Shown here piece by piece: positions 15,647-24,696 of a DNA stretch of 64,000 bases. The stretch is from Streptomyces formicae (GTDB lineage: Bacteria > Actinomycetota > Actinomycetes > Streptomycetales > Streptomycetaceae), in contig NZ_CP022685.1 in the NCBI RefSeq assembly GCF_002556545.1, forward strand, positions 124,001 to 188,000. Direction: 5' to 3'. The stretch's first letter is position 1. Every line of letters begins with the position of its first letter. Below the pieces are notes generated by a model. The model made no database searches. It saw nothing but the letters and a program-made list of their open reading frames with translations, and was not told where the DNA came from. The translations under genes and the position numbers were made by a program.

Positions 15647-17041
15647 CCTTCCTCGACAAGCACACCTCCCAAGCCCGCGCTCACCCCGGAGCCACAGCTC
15701 GCCAAGGGGCTCAAGCAGCGGCACTTGTCGATGATCGCGCTCGGCGGAGTCATCGGCGCCGGGCTCTTCGTGGGGTCCGGAGCGGGCATCGCCGCCGCGG
15801 GACCCTCGATCGTCCTCGCCTACACCGCTTCCGGCCTGCTCGTCATGCTGGTGATGCGGATGCTCGGCGAGATGTCGGCCGCCCATCCGGCCTCCGGCTC
15901 CTTCTCCGTGCACGCCGAACGCGCGATCGGACCGTGGGCGGGCTTCACCTCGGGCTGGTCGTTCTGGTTCATGCTGTGCATGGGCGTGGGCCTGGAGGGC
16001 ATCGGCGCCGCCCACATCATGACCGGCTGGCTGCCCGGCACGCCCGAGTGGGCGTGGGTGGCGCTGTTCATGGCGGTGTTCTGCGGCGCGAACCTGGCGG
16101 CGGTGAAGAACTTCGGCGAGTTCGAGTTCTGGTTCGCCGCGCTGAAGGTCGGCGCGATCGTCCTCTTCCTCGCCGTCGGCGGACTCGCCATCGCCGGGGT
16201 GCTGCCCGGCACGGACGCGCCCGGCACCGCCAACCTCGTCGGGCACGGGGGCTTCCTGCCCAACGGCACCGAGGGGCTGATCATCGGCTTGCTCGCCTCG
16301 GTCCTCGCGTACGGCGGCCTGGAGACCGTGACCATCGCCGCCGCCGAGTCGGACGACCCGGTGCGCGGCGTCGCCGGGGCCGTGCGCACGGCGATGTGGC
16401 GGATCGCGGTCTTCTACATCGGCTCGATGCTGGTGATCGTGGCGCTGGTGCCGTGGGACGACAAGGAGGTCGTGGAGAAGGGCCCCTACGTCGCCGCTCT
16501 CGACCAGCTGGGGATCCCCGGTGCGGGCCAGATCATGAACGTAGTCGTCCTGATCGCACTCCTGTCGGCGATGAACGCCAACATCTACGGCTCCTCGCGC
16601 ATGGCCTGTTCGCTGGTCTCCCGCGGCCAGGGGCCCGCCGCGCTCGGCCGCACCGTCTCCGGAGTGCCGCGCCGCTCGGTCATCGCCTCGTCCGCCTTCG
16701 GCTTCCTCTGCGTCCTGCTGAGCTACTGGCGGCCCGACGACATCTTCCAGTGGCTGCTGAACATGATCGGCGCGGTGATCCTCGTCGTCTGGACGTTCAC
16801 CGCCGTCTCCCAGCTGATCCTGCGCCGCCGCACCGAACAGGAGGAGCCCGGGAAGCTCGCGGTGCGGATGTGGGCGTATCCGTATCTGACCTGGGTGGCG
16901 CTGGCGGGCATGGCGGCCGTGTTCGTCCTGATGGCGCTGGAGCCGACCACCCGGGGGCAGCTCGCGTGGACGAGCGGCCTCACCCTCGCGCTCGTGATCG
17001 CCGGATACGTACGGCAGCGAACGGCCCGCGGACGTCGTTGA
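15644..17041 (+). CDS. Amino acid permease (APC superfamily, GabP-like)
   Basis: A 465-residue transporter with about 12 membrane segments. The first helix carries the APC hallmark MIALGGVIGAGLFVGSGAGI (about residues 30-49). The AAT-family motif is in GEMSAAHPASGSFSVHAERA, and ETVTIAAAESDDPVRGVAGA (about residues 227-246) is the conserved loop of amino acid permeases. It resembles GABA/proline-type importers, but substrate cannot be fixed. The ATG at 15644 is the only suitable in-frame start before helix 1, yet it has no Shine-Dalgarno sequence and lies in a perfect inverted repeat. Confidence 0.9.
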   Translation: MPSSTSTPPKPALTPEPQLAKGLKQRHLSMIALGGVIGAGLFVGSGAGIAAAGPSIVLAYTASGLLVMLVMRMLGEMSAAHPASGSFSVHAERAIGPWAGFTSGWSFWFMLCMGVGLEGIGAAHIMTGWLPGTPEWAWVALFMAVFCGANLAAVKNFGEFEFWFAALKVGAIVLFLAVGGLAIAGVLPGTDAPGTANLVGHGGFLPNGTEGLIIGLLASVLAYGGLETVTIAAAESDDPVRGVAGAVRTAMWRIAVFYIGSMLVIVALVPWDDKEVVEKGPYVAALDQLGIPGAGQIMNVVVLIALLSAMNANIYGSSRMACSLVSRGQGPAALGRTVSGVPRRSVIASSAFGFLCVLLSYWRPDDIFQWLLNMIGAVILVVWTFTAVSQLILRRRTEQEEPGKLAVRMWAYPYLTWVALAGMAAVFVLMALEPTTRGQLAWTSGLTLALVIAGYVRQRTARGRR

Positions 17042-17053
17042 GCCGCGCTTCGT

Positions 17054-17081
17054 GCCCCCGCCGGGAGGTCCCGGCGGGGGC
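17054..17081. terminator. Bidirectional hairpin between permease and stress protein genes
   Basis: GCCCCCGCCGGGA (17054-17066) and TCCCGGCGGGGGC (17069-17081) pair perfectly, leaving a minimal loop. It sits 12 bp after the permease stop and 6 bp before the stop of the convergent gene, an ideal place for a two-way terminator. Confidence 0.8.
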
Positions 17082-17087
17082 GCGGTG

Positions 17088-17981
17088 CTAGGCGGGCACC
17101 ACCGCGACCGGGCACTGGGCGTGCAGCAGGACCGCGTTGGCGGCCGAGCCGACGAGGAACGAGTCGGCGTTCACGCGGCGCCGGTGACGGCCGACGACCA
17201 GCAGGTCGGCGGTCTGCGAGGCCACGACGAGACGGCCCGCGGCGTCGGCCGCGGTGACCACCTTCTCGACGGCCACATCGGGGTAGCGCTCGATGAAGGC
17301 GCCGAGCCGTTCGTCCTGCGCCTCCGACAACGCCTTCTCCTCGCGCGGGCTCTCGGGCGTCCCCGCCGCGTCCAGGTATCCGCCCATGAGCGCCAAGGTC
17401 GAGAACGGCACCGGGTACGTGGTGATCACCTGGAGCCCGGCGCCCCTGCGCCCGGCCTCCTCGAACGCGAACTCCACCGTGGCATCGCTCGTCTCCTCCG
17501 GCGCGAGGCCGAGCGCGACCCTGCCGAACGTGCCCGCCGCCTCGACCGACTCGGTCCTCGCGGCATGCGGGACGACGACCACGGGACAGGCGGCGCGCGC
17601 GGCGCACGCGCGGCTGACGGAGCCGAGCAGCAGACTCGCGAAGCCGCCGCGCCCCCGCGAACCGAGCACCAGGAGCTGTGCCTCGTCGGCGAGTTCGATC
17701 AGCGCCGGGGCGGGGCTCCCGTCGACCGCGGAGTAGCGGACGGGCGGCAGGTCCGCTCGGCCCTCGATCGCCTCCCGCACCGAGGCGAGGACGGGGACCT
17801 CGTCCACGGGTGGCATGGCGGGCAGCGCGCCCGGCAGGGGAAGGGCCTTCACGTAGTCGGCCCTGATGTGCACGACGAGCAGTTCCGCACTGCGGCGCCG
17901 CGCGGCGTCCAGCGCCCACTCGAGGGCCTTGAGGCTGTGGTCTGATCCGTCGACGGCGGTGATGACCGGAAGACTGTTCAT
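17088..17981 (-). CDS. Universal stress protein with two tandem UspA domains
   Basis: About 297 residues. Two UspA domains, about residues 1-145 and 155-297, each start with a strand-Asp (VITAVDGSDHSLKALEWAL; GRVALGLAPEETSDATVEF). Each ends with the ATP-binding loop G-2x-G-9x-G-(S/T): GSRGRGGFASLLLGSVSRA in the first, GRHRRRVNADSFLVGSAANA in the second. The second domain has a changed first Asp and a less canonical glycine loop, so nucleotide binding may rest mainly in domain 1. ATG 17981 is preferred; an ATG 9 bp upstream (17990) is also possible. In actinobacteria such proteins accumulate under hypoxia and redox stress. Confidence 0.88.
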   Translation of the reverse strand: MNSLPVITAVDGSDHSLKALEWALDAARRRSAELLVVHIRADYVKALPLPGALPAMPPVDEVPVLASVREAIEGRADLPPVRYSAVDGSPAPALIELADEAQLLVLGSRGRGGFASLLLGSVSRACAARAACPVVVVPHAARTESVEAAGTFGRVALGLAPEETSDATVEFAFEEAGRRGAGLQVITTYPVPFSTLALMGGYLDAAGTPESPREEKALSEAQDERLGAFIERYPDVAVEKVVTAADAAGRLVVASQTADLLVVGRHRRRVNADSFLVGSAANAVLLHAQCPVAVVPA

Positions 17982-18125
17982 GATCTCCATCCTGCGCCCG
18001 GCGAAGGCCGTACGGCAGGGACGAAGGGCCCGAACGGATGCGCATCGCCGCCCGCTCCACCGGCACGCGGCGCACCTCGGTCGGCGGGCCCGCCCCCTCG
18101 CCCCGCGTCCTCCGCGGCGGGCGAC

Positions 18126-18875
18126 GTGACCCTGACCTGCGGCAACTCGAAATCACTTCGTAGAATCTTGGACGAGTACGCGGACGTCCTGACCCTGGAA
18201 GGCCGCCGGCACCCGACCTCTCCCGCCGACCGCGAGGAGGCCGCGCCGACTCCTGCCCTGCCGTCCCCGCCGTCCGGTCCCCCGGCCGCCCAGTCCCGGA
18301 ACTCCCCTGTCTTGAGCACCGACGTCCTGAACACCGACGAGACCGTCGAGGTCTCGCCCGCGCCCGTCCGCCCCCGCATCCGCACCCGTCTCGCGGGCCG
18401 CGCGCCCGCCCCACCGTCACCGGGCACCGCGCTGCACGCCGTCAGCGCCGCCACCGCCGTCCTGCTGGCCTTGGTCGCCATCGGCTCGCTCATCCACGAG
18501 CCCGTGCTCATACCCCCGCTGGCCGCGTCCGCCGCGATCATCCACAGCGTGCCCGGGCTGCCGCTCGCCCAGCCGCGCAGCGTGATCGCGGGCCATCTGC
18601 TGTGCACCGCCGTCGGCTACGCGGTCGCCGCCTCGCTCGGCACCACGCCGTGGGCTGCGGCGCTCGCGGCAGGGATCGGCCTCGCGGTGATGACCGTCGC
18701 CCGTACCCCGCACTCACCGGCGTGCGCCACGTCCGTCGTCATCGTCCTGCACACCCCGCAGCCCGCCTCCTTCGTCCCCCTCCTGGTGGGCTCCACGGTG
18801 CTGCTCGTCCTCGCGGGCTGGGCCCTCTCGTACGCCCGTCCGGGGGCAGCGCGCTATCCCGCGTACTGGTGGTGA
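18126..18875 (+). CDS. HPP family integral membrane protein
   Basis: Up to 249 residues. The C-terminal 150 form the HPP domain with four predicted membrane helices and the family motif region PPLAASAAIIHSVPGLPLAQ followed by PRSVIAGHLLCTAVGY. Plant and cyanobacterial HPP proteins have been linked to nitrite transport; the role in actinobacteria is open. The first 95 residues are polar and Pro/Ser-rich, start from a weak GTG and may be partly untranslated. A start nearer residue 65-90 is possible. It lies 144 bp from the divergent stress protein and 54 bp before the BTAD regulator on the same strand. Confidence 0.75.
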   Translation: MTLTCGNSKSLRRILDEYADVLTLEGRRHPTSPADREEAAPTPALPSPPSGPPAAQSRNSPVLSTDVLNTDETVEVSPAPVRPRIRTRLAGRAPAPPSPGTALHAVSAATAVLLALVAIGSLIHEPVLIPPLAASAAIIHSVPGLPLAQPRSVIAGHLLCTAVGYAVAASLGTTPWAAALAAGIGLAVMTVARTPHSPACATSVVIVLHTPQPASFVPLLVGSTVLLVLAGWALSYARPGAARYPAYWW

Positions 18876-18929
18876 GGTGACGTCCGCTCCGGGCGGCCGA
18901 GCACGACGTGCGGCGTCTAGCCTGCACGG

Positions 18930-21900
18930 GTGAGCACCGAACTGACCTTGCTGGCACGGGTCGCCTGGCGCGGACAGGAGGTCACCGCGCCCCGGCTGCG
19001 TGGACTCCTGGCACTCCTGGCGAGCGAGCCGCACACCGGCTGCGGCACCGAACGGCTCATCGAGGGGCTGTGGCCCGACGCGTTGCCGCAGCACCCGGAC
19101 AAGGCGTTGCAGGTTCTGGTGTCCAGGGCGCGGGCCCTGTTGGGCGCCGGTGTCCTGGTCGGTACGCCGGTCGGGTACCGGCTCGCGCTGGCCGATGAGC
19201 AGGTCGACAGTTCCGTGTTGCCGGTGCGTGCCGCCGCGAGCGAGGAGCTGGCCAGGGCCGGGGACCCCACCGGTTCGCTGGCGGCGGCCGAGGCCGGGCT
19301 CGCACTCTGGGAGGGCGGCGGTGAACTCGGCGGACCCCTCGGCGAGTTGCGTGCCGCGCGGGCCCCGGTGCGCGACCGGCTCGTCCGCGCACGGGCCCTC
19401 GCGCTGGCGAGGCTGGGTCGGCACGCCGAAGCCGCGGGACCGCTGGCGACGCTCGCCGAGGAGCGGCCGCGCGACGAGGAGGTGCTCGCCGAGCTGCTGC
19501 GCGGCCTGGCCGCCACGGCGGGCCCGGCAGCCGCGCTGACGCGGTACGAGGAGTACCGGCGCGACCTGCGCGAGCAGCTCGGTACGGATCCGGGCGCCGC
19601 CCTCAAGGCGGTTCATGAGGAGCTGCTCGACGACGAGCCGCGCGCGGTCCGGATCGGCGTACCCCATGAGCCGAACCCGCTCCTCGGCCGTGCGGACGAC
19701 ATCGCCGCGGTGACGGAGCTGCTGCGCACGTCCCGTGCCGTCACCGTCGTGGGCCCCGGTGGCCTCGGCAAGACCCGGCTCGCGCACGCCGTCGGCCGCG
19801 CGGCCGAGCAGCGCCTGGTGTACTTCGTGCCGCTGGCCGGGGTGAGCGAGGACCGGGACGTGGCCAGGGAGGTGGCCTTCGCGCTCGGCGCCGGCCAGGG
19901 TCCGCACAGGCCGGTGGGCCAGCACGCCCTCGCATCGCCCGCTCTCCCGGCCGACCCGGTCCCCGCCATCCTCGGCGTCCTCGGCGCCGGGCCCGCGCTG
20001 CTGGTCCTGGACAACTGCGAGCACGTCGTCGAGGGCGCCGCCTCCCTCGTCCACGCGTTGGTCTCCTCTTCGGCGCGGCTGCGCGTGCTCGCCACCAGCC
20101 GGGCTCCACTCGGCCTGACCTCCGAGGCGGTGCACGCACCGGACGCGCTCCCTCCCGACACGGCCGCCGAGTTGTTCACCCAGCGCGCCCGCGCCGCCCG
20201 GCCCGGTGTGCGGGTGCCGCATCGGGAGGTCGCCGTGCTCTGCCGTCATCTGGACGGTCTGCCGCTGGCCGTGGAGCTGGCCGCGGCACGGGTACGGGTC
20301 CTGTCGGTGACGGAGATCGCCCGCCGTCTCGACGACCGGTTCGCGCTGCTGCGCGGCGGGGCCAGGGACGCGCCGGAGCGCCACCGCACGCTGCACGCGG
20401 TTGTGGATTGGAGCTGGAACCTGCTCACCCAGGACGCCCGGGCGGCGCTGCGCACCCTGTCCGTCTTCCCCGGCGGATTCTCCGGCCCGGCGGCGGAGCA
20501 CGTCATCGGCGGGGACGCGTTGGGGCTGTTGGAGCAGTTGGCAGGCCAGTCGCTCGTCACCGTCATCGACACGCCGGCCGGTGTCCGCTTCGGGATGCTG
20601 GAGACCGTACGGGAGTTCAGCGCGGCCCGTCGTACGGAGGCGGGTGAGGACGAGAGGGCGAAGGCCCGGTTCCTGGACTGGGCACGGGAGTTCGGGCTCG
20701 CCCACCACGATGTGCTCTTCGGCGCCGATCCGTCGACCGCCCGCGAGCGGATACGGGCCGAGCAGGACAATCTCGTCGGGGCCCTGCGGCTCGCCCTGGC
20801 CCGCGCGGACGGCCCGGCCACCGCGGCCGTCACCGCCGTCCTCGCCGCCCTGTGGTTCACCGGCTCGCACTATCCGCGCCTCGCCGCCCTCGCCGCCGAC
20901 ACCGGTCCCGCCCTCTCCCGCTACCGCCCGGACGCGGCTCGGCCCGCCGGTTCCGCGCACGTCGAAGCGGCCCGTACCGCCGCGGTGTTGTGCGCGGCGG
21001 GGCTGTTCATGAGCTTCGGTCCGCACGCGGGCGCCGCGCGTCAGCTCCTCGCTCTGCGCCGGCTGCCTCCGGGCCCGGCCGACACCCTGCCGCGCGCCGC
21101 CGCGACCGTGCTCGCCGCGATTCCGGCGATGCGGCCTCCCGCGTACGACGTGTTGCACCGGCTCCGCGCCGGTGGGGAGCCGCTCGTCGCGGGGATCGCC
21201 GAGTTCGTGGCCACCTACGTGTGGGAGTACGAGCACGACACCGAACGCCAACTCGCCGCCGCCGAGCGGATGATCTCGGCCCTGGCTCCGGTCGACATTC
21301 CGTCCCTGCGGGTCATCGGCCACGGCCGGGTGAGCGATCTGTACCTGCGGACGGGACAGGGCGCGCGTGCCCATCAGCACCTCACCTCGGTGCTCGAAAC
21401 GATGGACCGGCCCGGTGCGGAGCACGACGTGCTCGGCGTGCTCGGTGTCCGCCAGGCGCTCGCCCTGGCCTGCCTGCAACGTGGCCGTACGGACGAGGCC
21501 GAGCGGTGGCTGCGCCGGGCCGAGGGCGAGAGCGGCCCTGCGGACGACGCCTCGCGGAGTCCGCACCAGGACGCCTTCTACAGTCCCCTGCCCGGCATCC
21601 GCGCCGAGATCGCGCTCGCCCGCGGGCTGACCGGGACCGGGCTCGGCCTGTGGCGCACCGCGGTTCAACAGATGCCAGGGACCGGCTCCCAGCACCGCGG
21701 TGATCCCTGGCTGGATCCCTGGGCGCTGCAGATCCAGGCCGCGGCGGTGACCGCGCACGCGAGCGCCGGTGACCTCGAACCCGTCGCGGAACTGGCCGAA
21801 CAGCTCGGCCGACGGCTGCGCGCGCTGCTCGACGACGCGGCCTCCGGGCCCGTGGACCTCCGGGTTCTCGGGACCGTGCTGCACGCGCTGGGCACGGCTG

Positions 21901-22151
21901 GGCTCTCGTCAGGAGCGGCTCGGTCCGCCTATGGAGACGACGCCCGCGCCGACGCCGTACGCATGATCGCGCTGGCCGAACGGCTGGGGGCGCTGCGGGA
22001 GTTCCAGCCCACCATGTCGGCGGACCGCGCCCGTCGGGCAGCGCGGGACGCCGACGCGGCGGTGTACGCCGAAGCGGTATCGGCGTACACCGCCCTGCGA
22101 CCGGGCGAGCTGCGTCAGGCGGCCCGCGCGCTCACTTCGGGTCGCGGTTGA
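18930..22151 (+). CDS. AfsR/SARP-like BTAD regulator with NTPase domain
   Basis: A 1073-residue regulator. An OmpR-type winged helix is at about residues 1-90 (PRLRGLLALLASEP through VGYRLALA). A BTAD domain of TPR-like helices is at 95-240, ending DPGAALKAVHEELL. An NTPase domain follows at about 250-520 with Walker A VVGPGGLGKTRLAHAVG, Walker B ALLVLDNCEHVVE and the sensor ATSRAPLG. The rest, about 550 residues, is helical TPR-like. This is the architecture of large AfsR-like activators that control secondary metabolism or exporters. It starts at GTG 18930, and its 3' end overlaps the convergent ABC permease gene by 20 bp, so transcripts would interfere. Confidence 0.9.
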   Translation: MSTELTLLARVAWRGQEVTAPRLRGLLALLASEPHTGCGTERLIEGLWPDALPQHPDKALQVLVSRARALLGAGVLVGTPVGYRLALADEQVDSSVLPVRAAASEELARAGDPTGSLAAAEAGLALWEGGGELGGPLGELRAARAPVRDRLVRARALALARLGRHAEAAGPLATLAEERPRDEEVLAELLRGLAATAGPAAALTRYEEYRRDLREQLGTDPGAALKAVHEELLDDEPRAVRIGVPHEPNPLLGRADDIAAVTELLRTSRAVTVVGPGGLGKTRLAHAVGRAAEQRLVYFVPLAGVSEDRDVAREVAFALGAGQGPHRPVGQHALASPALPADPVPAILGVLGAGPALLVLDNCEHVVEGAASLVHALVSSSARLRVLATSRAPLGLTSEAVHAPDALPPDTAAELFTQRARAARPGVRVPHREVAVLCRHLDGLPLAVELAAARVRVLSVTEIARRLDDRFALLRGGARDAPERHRTLHAVVDWSWNLLTQDARAALRTLSVFPGGFSGPAAEHVIGGDALGLLEQLAGQSLVTVIDTPAGVRFGMLETVREFSAARRTEAGEDERAKARFLDWAREFGLAHHDVLFGADPSTARERIRAEQDNLVGALRLALARADGPATAAVTAVLAALWFTGSHYPRLAALAADTGPALSRYRPDAARPAGSAHVEAARTAAVLCAAGLFMSFGPHAGAARQLLALRRLPPGPADTLPRAAATVLAAIPAMRPPAYDVLHRLRAGGEPLVAGIAEFVATYVWEYEHDTERQLAAAERMISALAPVDIPSLRVIGHGRVSDLYLRTGQGARAHQHLTSVLETMDRPGAEHDVLGVLGVRQALALACLQRGRTDEAERWLRRAEGESGPADDASRSPHQDAFYSPLPGIRAEIALARGLTGTGLGLWRTAVQQMPGTGSQHRGDPWLDPWALQIQAAAVTAHASAGDLEPVAELAEQLGRRLRALLDDAASGPVDLRVLGTVLHALGTAGLSSGAARSAYGDDARADAVRMIALAERLGALREFQPTMSADRARRAARDADAAVYAEAVSAYTALRPGELRQAARALTSGRG

Positions 22152-22944
22152 ACAGCGACAGCGACCAGGCGTAGCCGAGCTCGGCGAGGCCCAGGCACCA
22201 CGCGACCGTGAGCCAGCCGTCGCCGCCGATCCCGTTGCCGAGCAGCAGGCCGCGCAGTGTCTCGATGGCCGGGGTGAACGGCTGGTACTCGGCGATCGGC
22301 CTGAACCAGGCGGGCATCGCGGACAGCGGGACGAACGCGCTGGAGATGAACGGCAGGACGATCAGCGGCACCGCGTTGTTCCCCGCCGCTTCCCCGTTCG
22401 GGCTGGCCATGCCCACGCCCACCGCGATCCAGGTGAGCGCCAGGGCCACGAGGACGAGGAGCCCGAAGGCCGCGAGCCACTCCGCCGCCGTGGCGTTCGC
22501 GGAGCGGAAGCCGATGGCCACCGCGACGGCCCCGACCAGGACCACGCTGACGACCGCCTGCAGCACGCTGCCCACCACGTGTCCCACCAGCACCGAGGCG
22601 CGGTGGATCGGCATCGTGCGGAAGCGCGTGACGATGCCCTCGGTCATGTCGTCGCAGACCGACACGGCGGTCCCCACCAGGGAGCAGCCCAGGGTCATCA
22701 GGAGGATGCCGGGGACGAGATAGGCGACGTACGCGGATCGGTCGCCGCCACCGGGGCCGGTGCTCGCCTCGGTGCTCGCCTCGGTGCCGATGCCGGCGCT
22801 CATCACGTCGCCGAAGATGTACACGAACAGGAGGAGCAGGACGAGGGGGGTGAGGAGGGTGTTCAGGGTGAGTGAGGGGTAGCGGCGTACGTGCAGGAGG
22901 TTGCGGCGCAGCATGGTGACGCTGTCGCGCACGGCCCCGCTCAC
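22132..22944 (-). CDS. ABC-2 type transporter permease (DrrB-like)
   Basis: 270 residues with six predicted membrane helices. The ABC-2 signature region is in VYIFGDVMSAG, YLVPGILLMTLG and RFRTMPIHRASVLVGHVVG. It resembles DrrB-type permeases of daunorubicin-class exporters. It overlaps the ATPase gene by 4 bp (22941-22944) and its 3' end overlaps the BTAD gene by 20 bp. With the ATPase it should form a multidrug or natural-product exporter. Substrate unknown. Confidence 0.9.
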   Translation of the reverse strand: MSGAVRDSVTMLRRNLLHVRRYPSLTLNTLLTPLVLLLLFVYIFGDVMSAGIGTEASTEASTGPGGGDRSAYVAYLVPGILLMTLGCSLVGTAVSVCDDMTEGIVTRFRTMPIHRASVLVGHVVGSVLQAVVSVVLVGAVAVAIGFRSANATAAEWLAAFGLLVLVALALTWIAVGVGMASPNGEAAGNNAVPLIVLPFISSAFVPLSAMPAWFRPIAEYQPFTPAIETLRGLLLGNGIGGDGWLTVAWCLGLAELGYAWSLSLFNRDPK

Positions 22945-23954
22945 CGGTTCACCCCCTGCTTCTTCTCCTTCTCGCTGCCGGGGTGGCCGGTCACGGCGAA
23001 GAAGACGTCGTCCAGGTCGGGTCGTTCGAGGGTGAGTCCCTCGACCTCGAGGCCCGCGCCGTCGACCCGGTCGAGGATCGCCTTGACCGACCGCACGCCG
23101 CCGTCGCTGGGAACCTGCAAGGTCGGCGCCTCGTCGTGGCCGGTCCCGAGGCCGAGCTCCCGCTCCGCCTCGGGGAACAGCCGCCGCGCCCTGCCGAGTG
23201 CGTCCGCGTCGGCGAACCGCAGCCGCACGTGGCCGCCGGGGACGAGCCGTTTCAGTTCGTCGGGGGTGCCCTCGGCGACGAGCCCACCGCCGTTCAACAC
23301 CGCGATGCGGTCGGCGAGTTCATCGGCTTCCTGGAGGTACTGCGTGGTGAGGAAGACGGTCACACCGTCGGCCACCAGTGCACGGACGATCTCCCACATG
23401 GCGTGGCGGCTGCGCGGATCGAGGCCGGTGGTCGGCTCGTCGAGGAAGATGATCCGCGGCTCGCCGACCAGGGTCATGGCGATGTCCAGGCGCCGCCGCA
23501 TCCCTCCGGAGTACGTGGACGCGGGCTTCTTCGCGGCGTCCACCAGATCGAAACGCTCCAGGAGCGCGGCGACACGGCTGCGGCCTTGGCGGCGGGGCAC
23601 CTTGTGCAGATCGGCCATTAGCCACATGTTCTCCTCCCCGGTGATCAGCCCGTCCACGGCGGAGAACTGCCCGGTGACACCGATCGCCTCCCGCACGGCG
23701 CGCGGGTCGGCGACCAGGTCGTGACCGCCTACGCGCAGGTCACCGGCGTCGGCGGTGACCAGGGTCGAGAGGATCTTCACGACGGTGGTCTTCCCGGCAC
23801 CGTTCGGCCCGAGCAGGGCGAAAACGGTGCCGACCGGAACCGTCAGATCGATCCCGTCCAGAATCGTCCGCCCCTCGTACATCTTCCTCAGCCCTCGGAC
23901 GTGAACTGCCGATGCGCGGGTGGATGGGCGGGTGGCTGTTGCTCTTCTCGTCAT
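22941..23954 (-). CDS. ABC transporter ATP-binding protein (DrrA-like)
   Basis: A 337-residue ATPase. Walker A is LLGPNGAGKTTVVKIL (about residues 49-64), Q-loop GVTGQFSAVD, signature TYSGGMRRRLDIAMTL, Walker B IIFLDEPTTGLDPR and switch His in FLTTQY (Gln replaces the usual His region, as in many DrrA proteins). A C-terminal DUF4162-like extension ends with LERPDLDDVFFAVTG, typical of the daunorubicin-resistance group. It is the first gene of the exporter pair, downstream of a TetR gene on the same strand with a 109-bp gap that carries an inverted repeat. Confidence 0.93.
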   Translation of the reverse strand: MTRRATATRPSTRASAVHVRGLRKMYEGRTILDGIDLTVPVGTVFALLGPNGAGKTTVVKILSTLVTADAGDLRVGGHDLVADPRAVREAIGVTGQFSAVDGLITGEENMWLMADLHKVPRRQGRSRVAALLERFDLVDAAKKPASTYSGGMRRRLDIAMTLVGEPRIIFLDEPTTGLDPRSRHAMWEIVRALVADGVTVFLTTQYLQEADELADRIAVLNGGGLVAEGTPDELKRLVPGGHVRLRFADADALGRARRLFPEAERELGLGTGHDEAPTLQVPSDGGVRSVKAILDRVDGAGLEVEGLTLERPDLDDVFFAVTGHPGSEKEKKQGVNR

Positions 23955-23999
23955 GCCGAAGAGCCTGCGACGCCCCGCTTTCAGCGCGCACTCACCACG

Positions 24000-24017
24000 G
24001 TTTCACCACGTTGAAAC
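24000..24017. promoter_or_regulatory. Inverted repeat upstream of the ABC exporter, possible TetR operator
   Basis: GTTTCA (24000-24005) and TGAAAC (24012-24017) flank CCACGT in the 109-bp gap between the TetR gene and the exporter genes. TCACCACG also occurs twice as a direct repeat (23992-23999, 24003-24010). Position suggests an operator for the neighbouring TetR regulator. Confidence 0.45.
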
Positions 24018-24063
24018 GGCCTGCCGCCTGCGCCACGGCTCAGGCAGGCCCTGGATGACTGAA

Positions 24064-24642
24064 CTACCCCTGTCGGTCCCCACGCCCCGCGTCGAGCACC
24101 CCGCTCACCAACTGCCGCGCGTACGCAGAGTCATGTCCGCCGGGGCGGAACAGGATGCGGTACATCATCGGGGCGACGACGTGGTCCAGCACCGTCTCCA
24201 CGTTCGGACCCGGCTCGCCCCGGTCGGTCGCCCTGGTGAGGATGACGTCGACCTGCTCCGCCGCGTAGGCGGAGCAGCGGCCCGCGTTGCTGCCGTCCGG
24301 GTCGCCGAGCAGGGCGTCGCGGATGTAGGCGCGGCCCGCGGGGGACGCCATCTCGTCGAGGAACTGTTCGGCCCAGGCTTGGAGGTCGGATTCCAGGTCG
24401 CCCCTGTCCTCGGGGGGCGCCTCGGGGCGCAGGTGCTCGACCGCGACGTCCGAGAGGAGCGCTTGGAGGTCGCCCCAGCGGCGGTAGATCGTCGACGGGG
24501 TGACCTCGGCGCGGGCCGCGATCAGGGGGACCGTCAGTGCGTCGCGGCCCACCTCCGCCGAGAGGTCGCGCACGGCGGTGTGCACCGCTTCCTGTACTCG
24601 GGCGCTGCGCCCGCCGGGGCGCGCCATCGGTCTACGACTCAC
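24064..24642 (-). CDS. TetR/AcrR family regulator, likely exporter repressor
   Basis: 192 residues from GTG 24642, with AAGGTGA 6 bp upstream; an internal ATG 15 bp later is an alternative. The helix-turn-helix is at about residues 25-65 (LTVPLIAARAEVTPSTIYRRWGDLQALLSD in two pieces). The C-terminus, with VLDHVVAPMMYRILFRPGG, is of the TetR_C_16/AcrR kind common beside ABC exporters. It is transcribed in the same direction as the DrrAB-like pair downstream and probably represses it. Confidence 0.88.
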   Translation of the reverse strand: MSRRPMARPGGRSARVQEAVHTAVRDLSAEVGRDALTVPLIAARAEVTPSTIYRRWGDLQALLSDVAVEHLRPEAPPEDRGDLESDLQAWAEQFLDEMASPAGRAYIRDALLGDPDGSNAGRCSAYAAEQVDVILTRATDRGEPGPNVETVLDHVVAPMMYRILFRPGGHDSAYARQLVSGVLDAGRGDRQG

Positions 24643-24696
24643 GACATCACCTTAAAGCCCGGTCGCGGCGCCGCCTCGGAACCCTGGTTCACGAGG

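Noticed and set aside
18714..21884. A 1056-codon antisense open frame
   Set aside because: It runs opposite to the BTAD regulator with Gly/Arg/Gln-rich composition and no recognisable motif, as expected of high-GC antisense shadows.
24064..24642. TetR protein as regulator of the amidase upstream
   Set aside because: It is co-directional with and precedes the exporter genes, and the nearest inverted repeat is in the exporter gap, so exporter control is more likely.
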